64,000 nt of DNA from Phycisphaeraceae bacterium (GCA_002704825.1 PAIY01000228.1:21931-85930), one strand, 5' to 3'. Counted from the first letter of the stretch, positions 10,206 through 19,065 are shown. Numbers and translations: made by a program. The notes: generated by a model not told the origin, from the sequence alone.

Positions 10206-11129
10206 ATGGGCGTATACGACCGCGACTACACACAGGCAGACAGCCCTTTTGGCCCCTCCAAACGCGTGGGCAATTTTCTGATTCCCGCACCGGGCTGGCT
10301 GTCGATGGTGGCGATCCTGATCATCATCAATGTCGCGGTGTTCGTGATTGATGCGATCCTCATTAACTTTGCCAAAATCACCTTCCACGGCATGGCCCCA
10401 CTTCATGGGATCGGCTACTTCTCATTTGTTACCGCTTTTGAGCACTTCCAGGTCTGGCGTGTACTCTCGTATCAATTCCTGCATGCAGGGGTCAGTCACC
10501 TGTTCTGGAACATGCTTGGACTGTTTTTCTTCGGGCCGATGGTCGAAACTTACCTGGGCTCCAAACGGTTCCTGGCCTACTACCTGTTATGCGGTGTGTC
10601 GGGCAGCCTGTTTTATGTGTTGATGATGCTGATGCATATCCTGCCGGAGTACAATGGGCAGAGTGGCTATATCCCACTGGTCGGTGCCTCGGCCGGACTC
10701 TTTGGCGTGATGGTGGCAGCCGCAAAAATCTCCCCCAATACGCAGGTCCTGTTCATGTTCATCATCCCCATCAAGATGCGCGTGATGATCTGGATGATGG
10801 TGGGTGTGGCAGCATTGACCCTGCTCAGCCAAGGCAATAACGCTGGCGGTGAAGCAGCCCACCTGGGCGGCGCGATTCTCGGTTTCTTCCTGATCCGTAA
10901 ACCGAGCCTGCTGAACTTCGCGGACATGGGAGGCAGTCGTCGCAGTAAACCCACGCTGGCGCAACGCGCTAACCAATGGAAAGCCAACCGCGATCAGAAA
11001 TCCCAACAGGAACTCGATGAAGAAGTCGATCGCATCCTGGCTAAAGTCAAAGCCTCGGGCATTCAGTCGCTGACCGAGAAGGAAAAGAAGACGCTCAACA
11101 AGGCCACCAATCAACAGCGTCGCGGTTGA
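10206..11129 (+). CDS. rhomboid family intramembrane serine protease
   Basis: Cleaves membrane proteins within or near the bilayer. About six hydrophobic segments lie between residues 30 and 232. The catalytic pair is Ser162 in GASAG and His219 in EAAHLGG; the conserved HxxxN of helix 2 is His98-Asn102 in SHLFWN. After the membrane part comes a basic, then acidic, cytoplasmic tail of about 75 residues (LDEEVDRILAKVKASGIQSLT), a short helical extension often found on planctomycete and Bacteroidetes rhomboids. ATG 10206 fits. No gene shares its transcript. Substrates unknown. Confidence 0.95.
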   Translation: MGVYDRDYTQADSPFGPSKRVGNFLIPAPGWLSMVAILIIINVAVFVIDAILINFAKITFHGMAPLHGIGYFSFVTAFEHFQVWRVLSYQFLHAGVSHLFWNMLGLFFFGPMVETYLGSKRFLAYYLLCGVSGSLFYVLMMLMHILPEYNGQSGYIPLVGASAGLFGVMVAAAKISPNTQVLFMFIIPIKMRVMIWMMVGVAALTLLSQGNNAGGEAAHLGGAILGFFLIRKPSLLNFADMGGSRRSKPTLAQRANQWKANRDQKSQQELDEEVDRILAKVKASGIQSLTEKEKKTLNKATNQQRRG

Positions 11130-11166
11130 GTGAGTCTCCATTCCGCCAGTTGATCATGCATCAGCA

Positions 11167-11320
11167 TTAGAGCGTTTCCAGCAATTCATTTTCACGTTTA
11201 GGCAGATAAGGGATTAGGGTAAAGACAAGGCGATACCTGAATAACAGGCCTAATCCCAAATCCCTAATCACCAATCCCTTTGAGAAGGTAGTTGAACATG
11301 AATTGCTGGAAACGGTCTAA
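11167..11320. mobile_element. 154-base inverted-repeat element, MITE-like
   Basis: The two ends are 23-base inverted repeats with one mismatch; each outer end begins TTAGA-C-GTTTCCAGCAATT. Inside are further partly complementary tracts containing GGGATTAGGG and its complement. It has no open frame. This is the layout of a miniature inverted-repeat transposable element or a large hairpin. No second copy is in this window. Confidence 0.65.
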
Positions 11321-11681
11321 TCTGAACTTGCAGCTTTCATCTGATTTTTCATACCCATGCACCATGATCAAACGCATATCGACGCGCGTTTTATTGTCAT
11401 TGGCGTGGTGCCTTGAACGGCATGATTTCAAGTCAACCGAGCCAGGATGACTCGGCTATATACAGTATCGATCGCCAATCGCTGAGATGACAGATGGAAC
11501 ATGATCGCCTGCCTGTGTGATCCGATCTGTAACAGTCCAACCCAGAACACCGGCTCGACACGGGCCGACTCACCAAGACAATACCCGCTAATCACACTGC
11601 AACACACACGTCTATTAGCTCAAAGATCTTCATTCAAACAAGCAGGGTTATTGTTTCAAATCGTTCAAGCATCACCCAATT
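11321..11681. other. intergenic, no gene seen
   Basis: Apart from the family E repeat, I see no coding frame with protein character. The 60-codon frame at 11501 has no ribosome site and random-looking composition. Confidence 0.5.
11434..11460 (+). repeat. dispersed palindromic repeat, family E, copy 1
   Basis: 27 bases with the core CCGAGCCAGGATGACTCGG, an inverted repeat. The complementary-strand copy at 53874-53900 differs at one base. Confidence 0.75.
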
Positions 11682-11717
11682 AAAAACACCCCGATGCATT
11701 GAGCACACGGGGTGTTT
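11682..11717 (-). terminator. intrinsic terminator of the PEP-CTERM gene
   Basis: Perfect 10-base stem (AAACACCCCG with CGGGGTGTTT, loop of 14) followed on the minus strand by a short T-run, 25 bases after the stop codon of the PEP-CTERM gene. Confidence 0.85.
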
Positions 11718-11741
11718 GTTGATTGTATTGTGATATCTGCG

Positions 11742-12440
11742 TCATGCGGTGCGGCGATGGTTGCGGCGACGACGCATGATCAGGAGGCTGCCAAAGCCCA
11801 ACAGGGTCAAGGTGGCCGGTTCGGGAACCACACTATTGGTGGCAGTGAATGAACCAAAGGTAAAGTCATCTGCTACGCCTGAGCTGGCAATCACCAGGTT
11901 GATCGACTTGATATCCGTCAGGTCAACACCAGCGGTCAGGAAGTCGGCATAGTCAAAGCTCAGCGTGCCAGCGAAGCCATCGTTCAGATGCTGGATGCTT
12001 GAATAGGCATTGCCACCATTGTCCAAGACGCTGACGTGGGCGGTACCTTCACCATTGGCGTCATAGACCACCAGCGAGAAGCTGCCCGTGGTGGTGCCAC
12101 CGAGCAGGTCAAGATTCAGCGATCCATCCAGGCCGGCACCGTCATAGAGTGAGCCGTAGAAACCGGAGGAACCGGCAATGCCGTCGAAGGCAATCGTGTT
12201 GCCAATGACCGGTGAATAGAAAATGTTGATCCCACCGGAGGATGCAACCACCAACGTGTCACGATAACCACCGAGCACACCAGAGTGAAAACCGTCATCG
12301 ACCGCACTGGTCGTGCCGAAGGTGCTCAGGTCAACACCGGTTGCAAAATCGTCAATCAGAATATCTGCACGGGTCTGCGTCTGTGAAAAACCCAAAACCA
12401 ATGTCAGAACCAGCAAAAATGGAATGAAGTGCTTTTTCAT
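11742..12440 (-). CDS. PEP-CTERM anchored exported protein
   Basis: 232 residues with a classical signal peptide (MKKHFIPFLLVLTLVLGFS, cleavage near residue 25) and a C-terminal sorting signal: VPEPATLTLLGFGSLLIMRRRR, that is a VPEP motif, a hydrophobic helix and an Arg-rich tail. In PEP-CTERM/exosortase systems such proteins are exported, cut and built into the extracellular matrix. The middle is Gly/Ser/Asp-rich beta-type sequence with no catalytic motif. ATG 12440 has a strong AAGGGGGAT ribosome site. No exosortase gene is in the window. A terminator follows. Confidence 0.9.
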   Translation of the reverse strand: MKKHFIPFLLVLTLVLGFSQTQTRADILIDDFATGVDLSTFGTTSAVDDGFHSGVLGGYRDTLVVASSGGINIFYSPVIGNTIAFDGIAGSSGFYGSLYDGAGLDGSLNLDLLGGTTTGSFSLVVYDANGEGTAHVSVLDNGGNAYSSIQHLNDGFAGTLSFDYADFLTAGVDLTDIKSINLVIASSGVADDFTFGSFTATNSVVPEPATLTLLGFGSLLIMRRRRNHRRTA

Positions 12441-12691
12441 GGCGTCTCAATCCCCCTTAAAGTTGTTGTTCTCGTCAACAAGATTCCGGTCGGCAAAATC
12501 ACCCCTGACGCCACCGACCGGTTTCCCTCCTTGTTCGTCCAATAAAAAACTACTGGACTTTATACAGAATAAGTCGAACCATTTAAGCTTCAATGGCAAT
12601 GCAAGTTAATTGGCAGAAATAGCTGCCAAAGAGTTGGGTTTGTATCGATTGTGACGATTGTCCGCCAAAACAAGGCGTTTAGATGGCATTA

Positions 12692-14575
12692 TCAACCGTT
12701 GCCACTGAGCTGGCGGACGGTTTGATCGAAGTTGCGCACGATGTTGAGTAGCAGCACGTAGACCATCACGCTGTAGCCCACTGCCGCCAATGCCGCCCCC
12801 ATCACGAGGTTCCATCGGCCGGGTATCGGCTCAGCCATCATGCTGTGAACCCGTTCATAAGGATTGATGATCACCAGCATATGCGTCACCGGGCTGAAAC
12901 TGTTGATGATCGGCCCGACCACCGGGATGTTGGCTGCCGCACTCCAGCCGCAGAACCCAAGCACCATGCTGATTGCAGACAATATGCCCACCGACCAGAT
13001 CACCGCACCGAGTACGCCCTTGCTTTTGACTGACCAGTTCATGCCGACCATCACACAGAAGCCGACAAACGGCAAAAGCATCAGCAGCAACAACAACGCG
13101 GCCTCAATGTTTAGCAACGGGTACGTCGCCGTGGCATTACCGGCACCATAGCTGACCATTGCCTGAGGCCACTGCTGGGCGCGACCGATCCACGTGTACA
13201 CACTGACCATCGCCAATGTCACCACGGGGACGGTCAACATCATCGTCAAAAAGCTCACCAACCCACGCAGCTTGCCCCAGATGTAAAGCTTGGGCGTCAC
13301 CGGCGTGGTCAGAATCAAATCCAGCGTCCGGTCTTCCCGTTCACGACTCACGCAACTGGCACTCATGTACAACGCCACCAGGCAGATCACCGCCAACTCC
13401 ATGATTAACAGCGTTGCCAGAATATTGCGGAACACTTCATGCTGAGGCAGGTTCCGACCACCGGCGTTGGCGATCGATGGCAGGTTTTTACTGTGATACA
13501 ACCAGATCAGTAGCGCGCCGGCCAACCAACCAATGAGCACGAACGCCCATTTGCCCAGAATCCCTGCAGCCACTTTGCCACGCGTCGAAGCCTCACGCCA
13601 GGCAATGGGATTGAGCCAAACCGTTCGCGGTTGGCGGCGACGCTCGCCCTGACCTTTACCAATGCGGAGTTTCTTTTTGAGTTTGTAGACCCACTGACTC
13701 TGCCCCTGCCCGATCATACGCACCCACAGTGAACAGAACGTGAGCATCGACACGCTCAATAAAGTCGTCACCGTCGCAAACACGCCAAACGGGTGACACA
13801 GATACAACTTGGCAAGCCCCGAGTAACCCGTCAGTTCATCCGGCGAAGGCGCGTGATAGTTGGCAGCATTCAAGTAGCTTTCAAGCACCAGAATCGGGTG
13901 CAGCGGTGTCAGGTAATTCGTGCCATCCGCAACAATCGGGAAGTTCCGCAGCAGTGTCACGTCGATCATGTAACCGGCAACGAGATAACCAGCCACACCG
14001 ATGACAAAACCCACCACGGCTTTGCGGCCACCAATGCGCATCACTGATAACGTCACCGCCACCGCACCCATGAGTAATGCCGACAACGCTGCCACTGCAA
14101 AACTCACGAACACCGCACTGACCGGCACACCGCCGAAGATCAATAACACGGAAAACAAAGGCAATCCGCTAATCAATAATGCCAACACGAAATACAGTCG
14201 ACCCAGCAGCGAACCAAAGACAATCTGCAGGTTCGATAATGGCGTGGTGAGCATGATGTCAAAGGTTTTGCCCTGCTGCTCCGCCGAGATCGCCCCTGCC
14301 ATGAACAGCGGTGAAAGCAAGCAGATGAGAATCACCTGCCCGTAAGCGATCTGAGCAAAGACGTGCGCACCGGCTTTGGCCAGCGCGGTCATGGAGATGT
14401 CCTGCCCAATCCCACCCCCGGAAGCCAAGGCAAGCATCACGAGCATGACCATGACACCAACATAGCCCATGCGCACCCAAAGGTGTCGCACCCGTCGTGA
14501 TCCCCCGTGAACGATTCGCATCAGAATCGGATTGGCTGGGATCAACTGCCAAAACCAGTAGATCAACCATTGCAT
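12692..14575 (-). CDS. ABC-2 type transporter permease
   Basis: About 627 residues with at least twelve hydrophobic segments. Two similar halves each contain the ABC-2 permease signature: EQQGKTFDIMLTTPLSNLQIVFGSLLGR in the first half and SREREDRTLDLILTTPVTPKLYIWGKLRG in the second (the conserved 'E-x-x-x-x-T-x-x-x-L-x-T-P' loop). So the gene looks like a fusion or duplication of two half-permeases. Substrate unknown; no ATP-binding protein gene is next to it. ATG 14575 matches the start of the related fragment at 16855. No clear ribosome site is seen. Confidence 0.85.
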   Translation of the reverse strand: MQWLIYWFWQLIPANPILMRIVHGGSRRVRHLWVRMGYVGVMVMLVMLALASGGGIGQDISMTALAKAGAHVFAQIAYGQVILICLLSPLFMAGAISAEQQGKTFDIMLTTPLSNLQIVFGSLLGRLYFVLALLISGLPLFSVLLIFGGVPVSAVFVSFAVAALSALLMGAVAVTLSVMRIGGRKAVVGFVIGVAGYLVAGYMIDVTLLRNFPIVADGTNYLTPLHPILVLESYLNAANYHAPSPDELTGYSGLAKLYLCHPFGVFATVTTLLSVSMLTFCSLWVRMIGQGQSQWVYKLKKKLRIGKGQGERRRQPRTVWLNPIAWREASTRGKVAAGILGKWAFVLIGWLAGALLIWLYHSKNLPSIANAGGRNLPQHEVFRNILATLLIMELAVICLVALYMSASCVSREREDRTLDLILTTPVTPKLYIWGKLRGLVSFLTMMLTVPVVTLAMVSVYTWIGRAQQWPQAMVSYGAGNATATYPLLNIEAALLLLLMLLPFVGFCVMVGMNWSVKSKGVLGAVIWSVGILSAISMVLGFCGWSAAANIPVVGPIINSFSPVTHMLVIINPYERVHSMMAEPIPGRWNLVMGAALAAVGYSVMVYVLLLNIVRNFDQTVRQLSGNG

Positions 14576-14910
14576 GGGGGAGATTGTACCGTGAATCGAC
14601 CGATTGTGAATCAATTGACAGGGACAAATAGCACGCACTGCATGATCAAGGCAAGATCAATGTTGTCATCACCAAGCCAGCGGATCATAATACGTTCAAA
14701 CCTTGACATGCCGGGACGGTATCCGGCCCATGTTCATAACCGGTGGGAATAGATGAAACAGCTCAATCAGATCGTCTTCACGCATCGCAAGCTGGCTATC
14801 TGCCTTTCACTTCAATTCCCCATAGACATTCATATCACAAACCAACACGCACGCTGCATCGGTGATGCATGCTGTGATGTAATGACACACTCTCTCAAGG
14901 AGCACACAAC
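14576..14910. other. intergenic region between divergent genes
   Basis: 335 bases separating the ABC-2 permease and the YbjQ operon. CAAGGAG before 14911 is the ribosome site of the YbjQ gene. I see no RNA gene or repeat. Confidence 0.4.
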
Positions 14911-15342
14911 ATGATCATCGTCAACACCGAGGAAGTACCCAACCGTCAAATCAGTGACGTGCTGGGCCTGGTCCAAGGCAATACCATTCGCGCCAAGCAT
15001 GCCGGCCGAGACATCATGGCCAGCTTGAAAAACCTGGTCGGTGGTGAACTCAGGGGTTACACCGAACTGCTCACCGAGTCGCGACGTCAGGCAATGGATC
15101 GGATGATCGCCCAGGCTCAGCAACTCGGTGCCGACGCCGTAGTCAATGTACGCTTTACCACCAGCGCGGTGGCGTCGGGCGCAGCAGAAATGTACGCCTA
15201 CGGGACGGCAGTGAAACTGGCGCCCAAACCTCAGCCGATCCCAGCCCCCCAACCGCAAATCCAACCCCTTGCCCAACAAGTCCCCATGATGGACAACAAC
15301 CAACCCCCCGTCGCACAGAACGATGCACCCAGTGCTTATTGA
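14911..15342 (+). CDS. YbjQ / UPF0145 family protein
   Basis: 143 residues. The first 105 match the YbjQ fold: IVNTEEVPNRQISDVLGLVQGNTI, GGELRGYTELLTESRRQAMDRM and LGADAVVNVRFTTS. These proteins form ring-like oligomers and are often called putative heavy-metal-binding domains, but their function is not known. A Pro/Gln-rich tail of 35 residues follows. CAAGGAG lies 8 bases before the ATG. It is first in a three-gene operon with a second YbjQ-like gene and a PrsW-type protease. Confidence 0.9.
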   Translation: MIIVNTEEVPNRQISDVLGLVQGNTIRAKHAGRDIMASLKNLVGGELRGYTELLTESRRQAMDRMIAQAQQLGADAVVNVRFTTSAVASGAAEMYAYGTAVKLAPKPQPIPAPQPQIQPLAQQVPMMDNNQPPVAQNDAPSAY

Positions 15343-15366
15343 CCCTGATCAGCGAAAGGTACGCTC

Positions 15367-15831
15367 ATGGACTTTATCCTTGGGATGTTGCTTGGCCTGA
15401 TCTTCGGGCGACGCAACGAACGAAATCACATCCGGTCACTGGAACAGCGCGAAGGCATTCTCTTTCCCATCGTCAAACTCGATAACCGCAAACGCATCAA
15501 AGACCCACAAACCGTGGCCGATGCGCAGATGGTCATCGGCCAGGCGGTCATGGCAAGCGACTATGCCAAAACGTTCTTCGCACGTTGGCGAAATATCTTC
15601 GGCGGTGAGATGAAATCATTCCAATCACTACTCACACGCGGGCGACGCGAAGCCCTGCTGCGCATGATCGAAGACGCAAGACGACTGGGCGCCACCGAAG
15701 TCTGGAATGTCCGCTTTGAAACGTCCAACATCAGTATGGCAACAGGCAGAAGCGGCATGGCGCAGGTGGAAATCGTGGCCTTTGGTACGGCTGTCCGTCG
15801 CGCCCAGCCTATCACACAGGTGTTGGCATAA
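15367..15831 (+). CDS. YbjQ-like protein with N-terminal membrane helix
   Basis: 154 residues. A short hydrophobic N-terminus (MDFILGMLLGLIFG) is followed by Arg-rich sequence and a YbjQ-type domain with the same landmarks as the upstream gene (FGGEMKSFQSLLTRGRREALLRMIEDARRLGATEVWNVRFETS is the paired region, seen across two motifs). It is a diverged paralogue of the gene at 14911, 24 bases downstream, and its stop TAA overlaps the ATG of the PrsW gene. Probably a membrane-tethered partner of its paralogue. Confidence 0.85.
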   Translation: MDFILGMLLGLIFGRRNERNHIRSLEQREGILFPIVKLDNRKRIKDPQTVADAQMVIGQAVMASDYAKTFFARWRNIFGGEMKSFQSLLTRGRREALLRMIEDARRLGATEVWNVRFETSNISMATGRSGMAQVEIVAFGTAVRRAQPITQVLA

Positions 15832-16718
15832 TGGCAAATGGGCACGGCATCGAAGACGAACCCATCTATGGCGGTCAGCCCGTCGACGCCTCCGGCATTG
15901 ATCCCTCCGAAGCAATCGCTGATCGCACGCTTGAATACACCGACACCCATCACGAAATCGCCCAACACTCCGTCTTCGATGAACCGGGCTACACCATCTC
16001 CGCCGATCAAGACCAACCGCGCCTCATTGACCGACCCTGGCATTGTCTGAATTGCGACTACAACCTCCAGGGCTGTCATGTCGGCCAACCGTGTCCAGAA
16101 TGTGGCCACATCCAATATGACCGACCGATCCGTCATGGTGAACTCGGTTACGCGTCGTGGCTGCAATACAAAGCTGCGCAGGTTTCGGCCATCCAATCAT
16201 GGTTATTCCTGGCAGTGTTGGCGTTTGTCAGCGGTCCCCTTGCCATCGTCGGCACGCTTTGGCAAACCGTGCAGGTCCAATCCGGCCTCGACGTTTTTGG
16301 CCTGCTGGGCGTTATCATGATCGCCCCCATGATTGAAGAAATCATGAAGGTCTTAGCCATCGCCTTGGTCGCAGAACTCAAGCCCTACTGGGTCTGCACT
16401 CCCGGGCAGATCGTCATCTGTGCAGCGCTGTCAGGCCTGGGTTTTGCCGTAATCGAAAACGCGATGTACCTGCTGGTCTACATCAACCATCCAACCCCCG
16501 CGATTATCGCCTGGCGATGGTCGGTGTGCGTTGCGCTGCATGTGGGATGTTCGACAATCGTGGGAACCGGTGTTGCCAACGTCTGGCAGCGGACCATGCT
16601 AACCGCCCAGCGTCCCCAAGTCCCCTTCCAACTCAACCGCCTGACATTAGCCATCATCATCCACGCCAGCTACAACGCCCTGGCCACCCTCCTCGAACTC
16701 GCCGGTGTCTTTCAGTGA
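15831..16718 (+). CDS. PrsW-like membrane protease with N-terminal zinc ribbon
   Basis: 295 residues. Residues 72-92 hold a zinc ribbon (CLNCDYNLQG, CPECG), a form common in planctomycete membrane proteins. About six membrane helices follow. The PrsW/CPBP-type motifs are present: Glu169-Glu170-x-x-Lys173 (MIEEIMK), FAVIEN at 205-210 and His237 in ALHVG. PrsW in Bacillus makes the first cut in anti-sigma factor RsiW; here the substrate is unknown. The start overlaps the stop of the YbjQ-like gene (TAATG), so the two are translationally coupled. The first 65 residues are acidic and probably unstructured. Confidence 0.88.
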   Translation: MANGHGIEDEPIYGGQPVDASGIDPSEAIADRTLEYTDTHHEIAQHSVFDEPGYTISADQDQPRLIDRPWHCLNCDYNLQGCHVGQPCPECGHIQYDRPIRHGELGYASWLQYKAAQVSAIQSWLFLAVLAFVSGPLAIVGTLWQTVQVQSGLDVFGLLGVIMIAPMIEEIMKVLAIALVAELKPYWVCTPGQIVICAALSGLGFAVIENAMYLLVYINHPTPAIIAWRWSVCVALHVGCSTIVGTGVANVWQRTMLTAQRPQVPFQLNRLTLAIIIHASYNALATLLELAGVFQ

Positions 16719-16726
16719 TGAACGTA

Positions 16727-16855
16727 TTAACTGGGTAATCCAAGTGGCTTCCCCTCTGAAGCCCAAGACAAGCTGCCATGCTCCCCGCTAACGATTCGCA
16801 TCCGAATCGAATTGGCCAGAAGCAAATGCCAGAACCAGTAAGCGATCCAATGCAT
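16727..16855 (-). pseudogene. fragment of an ABC-2 permease gene (5'-end duplicate)
   Basis: A 42-codon frame, ATG 16855 to TAA 16727, whose first 24 residues resemble the start of the permease at 14575: both read M-x-W-x-x-YWFW-x-L, then AN-x-I-x-MRIV-x-G. Likeness also covers about 15 bases before the ATG. After that the frame is unrelated and soon stops. So it is a relic of a duplicated permease gene, 2.3 kb from the intact one. Translation as a small protein cannot be ruled out: GGGGGAC lies before the ATG. Confidence 0.7.
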
Positions 16856-16884
16856 GGGAAAATTGTCCCCCTATACATCGCGAT

Positions 16885-17352
16885 CTACAGCTTATGCTCT
16901 ATAGGTATTGCCGTTTTATTTTTTCCAGCAGCAGCAATCAATTCATCATGCATTTGTTCGCGATTCTCAAAGTTTGCATATTGAATAACTCGATTCCGTC
17001 CTGCATATTTCAAACGGATTCCCACCGTTTTTTGATTGTCTGTATGAACCGCAATCAAGTCATCGGGAATCTTGAACTGAAGCACATGGCCTGATATTTT
17101 CAATTCGATTATGCCCGGTTTAAATTCAATCCAATCGATCGATTGGATAAACCGCAACTCCCTGAAGAATTGAACTGCCACCCAGATCGAAAGCACCGTC
17201 CCTAGGACACCAATCACGCAGTAATGCCATTGCTGCCAACCGTCCACCAATAAAAATAGTCCCGAACATAGCAACGTCAGCACGATCCCAACAGCAATGA
17301 GATATTGCCATAACGCGATATGCCTTCGAGTAAATCGCTTTGCCCTGCACAT
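16885..17352 (-). CDS. small two-helix membrane protein, unknown
   Basis: 155 residues from ATG 17352 (MCRAKRFTRRH). Two adjacent membrane helices (IALWQYLIAVGIVLTLLCSGLF and a second ending AVQFF) are followed by a soluble domain of about 85 residues with beta character (IELKISGHVLQFKIPDDLIAVHT). This resembles PH-like membrane proteins only in general outline; no family is claimed. A longer frame starts at 17436, but it would read through the tRNA-derived repeat that marks the island end, so I prefer the later start. The permease fragment lies 29 bases downstream. Confidence 0.65.
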   Translation of the reverse strand: MCRAKRFTRRHIALWQYLIAVGIVLTLLCSGLFLLVDGWQQWHYCVIGVLGTVLSIWVAVQFFRELRFIQSIDWIEFKPGIIELKISGHVLQFKIPDDLIAVHTDNQKTVGIRLKYAGRNRVIQYANFENREQMHDELIAAAGKNKTAIPIEHKL

Positions 17353-17389
17353 GATGATGAATCGCAGACTGATTACAAGAAATGAGAAA

Positions 17390-17413
17390 AATGCGGGCGA
17401 GAGGACTCGAACC
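17390..17413 (-). repeat. left attachment site of the island
   Basis: 24 bases identical to 29426-29449, containing GCGGGCGAGAGGACTCGAAC, the acceptor and T-arm end of tRNA-Leu. No tRNA body adjoins it, so this is the distal end created by integration. Confidence 0.9.
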
Positions 17414-17509
17414 CAGTTTTCAACCCACCCAACCACGCTTCTAAAACAATTACAATCAACACCTTACCAAATAAAAAATATCAAATCCCAGCTTCACTGA
17501 GTTTTGAGA

Positions 17510-17530
17510 ATCGGTACATATATCGGTACA
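17510..17530 (+). promoter_or_regulatory. two ATCGGTACA sites, probable recombinase arm sites (left)
   Basis: ATCGGTACA at 17510-17518 and 17522-17530, about 100 bases inside the left end. Three more copies in the same orientation lie inside the right end (29268-29321). Same motif, similar distance from both ends and nowhere else noticed: this is how arm-type sites of tyrosine recombinases are placed. Confidence 0.65.
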
Positions 17531-17644
17531 GAAATAGGACTTATTTTCATTTGACTCGACTGGCAATAAGCGGGTGATGCTGAGATGTAAAACTACATCC
17601 AGCTTACCAGCAAGCACAGTATTCCGAAAGAGAAAACAGGCTCT

Positions 17645-17890
17645 TTACCCGCGCCTGCGTTCGTCCATCGCAACAAGACCACCGATGATAATCACGCCCA
17701 TCATGATCCATGTCAGATGGCCACTCCCGATGAAGCTGTGAGCCAATATGAAGCCGATTGCAGCAATGACCAACAATCCGCATCCTGCCAACTGCTGCCC
17801 CGCTGTTTCGCGTAGAGGTTGACCACAGTGTGGGCAGGTGTGGGCTTGCTCGGACACCTCACGACCACATGAGGGACATTCTCGCATCAC
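17645..17890 (-). CDS. zinc-ribbon membrane protein, 81 aa
   Basis: N-terminal zinc ribbon (residues 5-22: CPSCGREVSEQAHTCPHCG), then two hydrophobic helices (LLVIAAIGFILAHSF and IMMGVIIIGGLVAM) and a basic end. Its ATG overlaps the stop of the upstream gene by four bases, so both are one unit. Function unknown. Similar two-Cys-pair ribbons fused to membrane helices are common small accessory proteins. Confidence 0.75.
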   Translation of the reverse strand: MMRECPSCGREVSEQAHTCPHCGQPLRETAGQQLAGCGLLVIAAIGFILAHSFIGSGHLTWIMMGVIIIGGLVAMDERRRG

Positions 17891-18078
17891 TTAGACCCCT
17901 TGGGCTTGGTCTTGAGGTAAAAGACCAAAGCAATCGCGGTGATGATCCCCACAATCACCAATCGTGAGACTTCATGGGGCAGGGCTTCATCAGCCACCAT
18001 CACAAAGCTGATTGGCAACTCCCAAAGCAGCATCACTAAAAACACGATAGTCGCCAGTACATGAACAGCCTTTTTCAT
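17887..18078 (-). CDS. small membrane protein, 63 aa
   Basis: Two hydrophobic helices (VLATIVFLVMLLWELPISFVM and LVIVGIITAIALVFYL) and a Lys-rich end. First gene of a two-gene unit with the zinc-ribbon protein at 17645, inside the island. No family recognised; the coupled arrangement is the main support for its being real. Confidence 0.65.
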   Translation of the reverse strand: MKKAVHVLATIVFLVMLLWELPISFVMVADEALPHEVSRLVIVGIITAIALVFYLKTKPKGSK

Positions 18079-18259
18079 TCGTTGCCCCGTTTCTATGGGA
18101 AAGGTCTAAATCGAAACCATCAGACGCTAAGCCTTGGATGAAATGCCTAAGCGCCTTTTGTTAACAAGTCACATCACAATTGCTGCACCCCCTAAGGCAA
18201 GCATTACCAGCATCCTATCTTGACCACATTTTGTTTTCAAGGGCATTTAATGCGCTGAT

Positions 18260-18529
18260 ATGTGCGTGAAGAAATCCATCTACAGCAAAGGGAATGACAA
18301 AGTCGCTGACGCGATCAAGTTATTTCGTGGAAATGCTGGTATGACACAAAGAGACCTTGCCAAAGAACTGGGATGCCCTCAGAACACCGTACTGAGGCTT
18401 GAGCAGGGACAGAGACGTGTTGACATGATGGAATGGGTTGCCATCTGCAAAGCCTGTAACGTTGATCCCATCGCCACAATCACAGAACTCTATAGCGAAG
18501 TCATACGCTCCACTGAAACGAGCACTTAA
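18260..18529 (+). CDS. Xre-family helix-turn-helix regulator
   Basis: 89 residues with one HTH_3 domain, residues 14-75: AIKLFRGNAGMTQRDLAKELG, then CPQNTVLRLEQGQRRV. Helix 2-3 (MTQRDLAKELGCPQNTVLRLE) is the DNA-reading unit. It is divergent from the small membrane-protein pair and stands before the Rep-like gene, which fits a role as the island's maintenance or excision regulator. Start uncertain by a few codons; no strong ribosome site. Confidence 0.85.
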   Translation: MCVKKSIYSKGNDKVADAIKLFRGNAGMTQRDLAKELGCPQNTVLRLEQGQRRVDMMEWVAICKACNVDPIATITELYSEVIRSTETST

Positions 18530-19065
18530 CTGACAATTTGCCGACTGCGTGGAATCTGTGCTGGATCGTTGTGCGCGCTGTGTTCACGTGAAGGGGCATA
18601 TTCTTACGTAAACCTGTATTATGTTGGGGCTTATCAAATACCTAACAAATACCTATAATTTATCGCCTAAGATATTGCTTTAAAAATAGTTAGCCTATTT
18701 CAAGCACATATCCATTTACAGCCTCTCACAATACTTTCTCCAAGCACTTAAAATGCCACACTAACCCTATTTTCAGGGGAATAACGCCCATTTGTGGGTG
18801 GTTGCGCCATACGAGCAATACATCTTTGCGTTTTTGCACATCAAAGACATATCAATGCCAAACCGGGGGGGGCTTTGACATCTTTTTCGAATGTCACCCC
18901 CAAAAGGCGTAAGGGCTGGTTGCGACATACGACCAACAGCCATTTCTTAGCTGATAACCCGAAAAATTTCATCTATTTGAAAATGCATCCGTGAACGGAG
19001 CACCGCATTGGCAAACAATCTAATAGGCGGGGCGATGATTCGACAGGATGATAAAGGTAAGAAAC
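18530..19065. other. A+T-rich non-coding region with paired repeats, possible replication origin
   Basis: 536 bases without a convincing gene. Two related 22-base blocks, 18799-18820 and 18917-18938 (TGGTTGCG-CATACGA-CAA, 19 of 22 equal), lie 118 bases apart. The second can fold into a hairpin (GGCTG-GTTG with CAAC-CAGCC). They stand directly before the Rep-like gene, where a nick site or iterons would be expected. Confidence 0.4.

Noticed and set aside
17353..17436. Longer N-terminus for the membrane protein at 16885
   Set aside because: It would be coded by the tRNA-derived attachment repeat, so it is a product of the integration and unlikely to be native.
18799..18938. CRISPR-like array before the Rep gene
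   Set aside because: Only two imperfect repeats 118 bases apart; no array and no cas gene. No CRISPR was found anywhere in the window.
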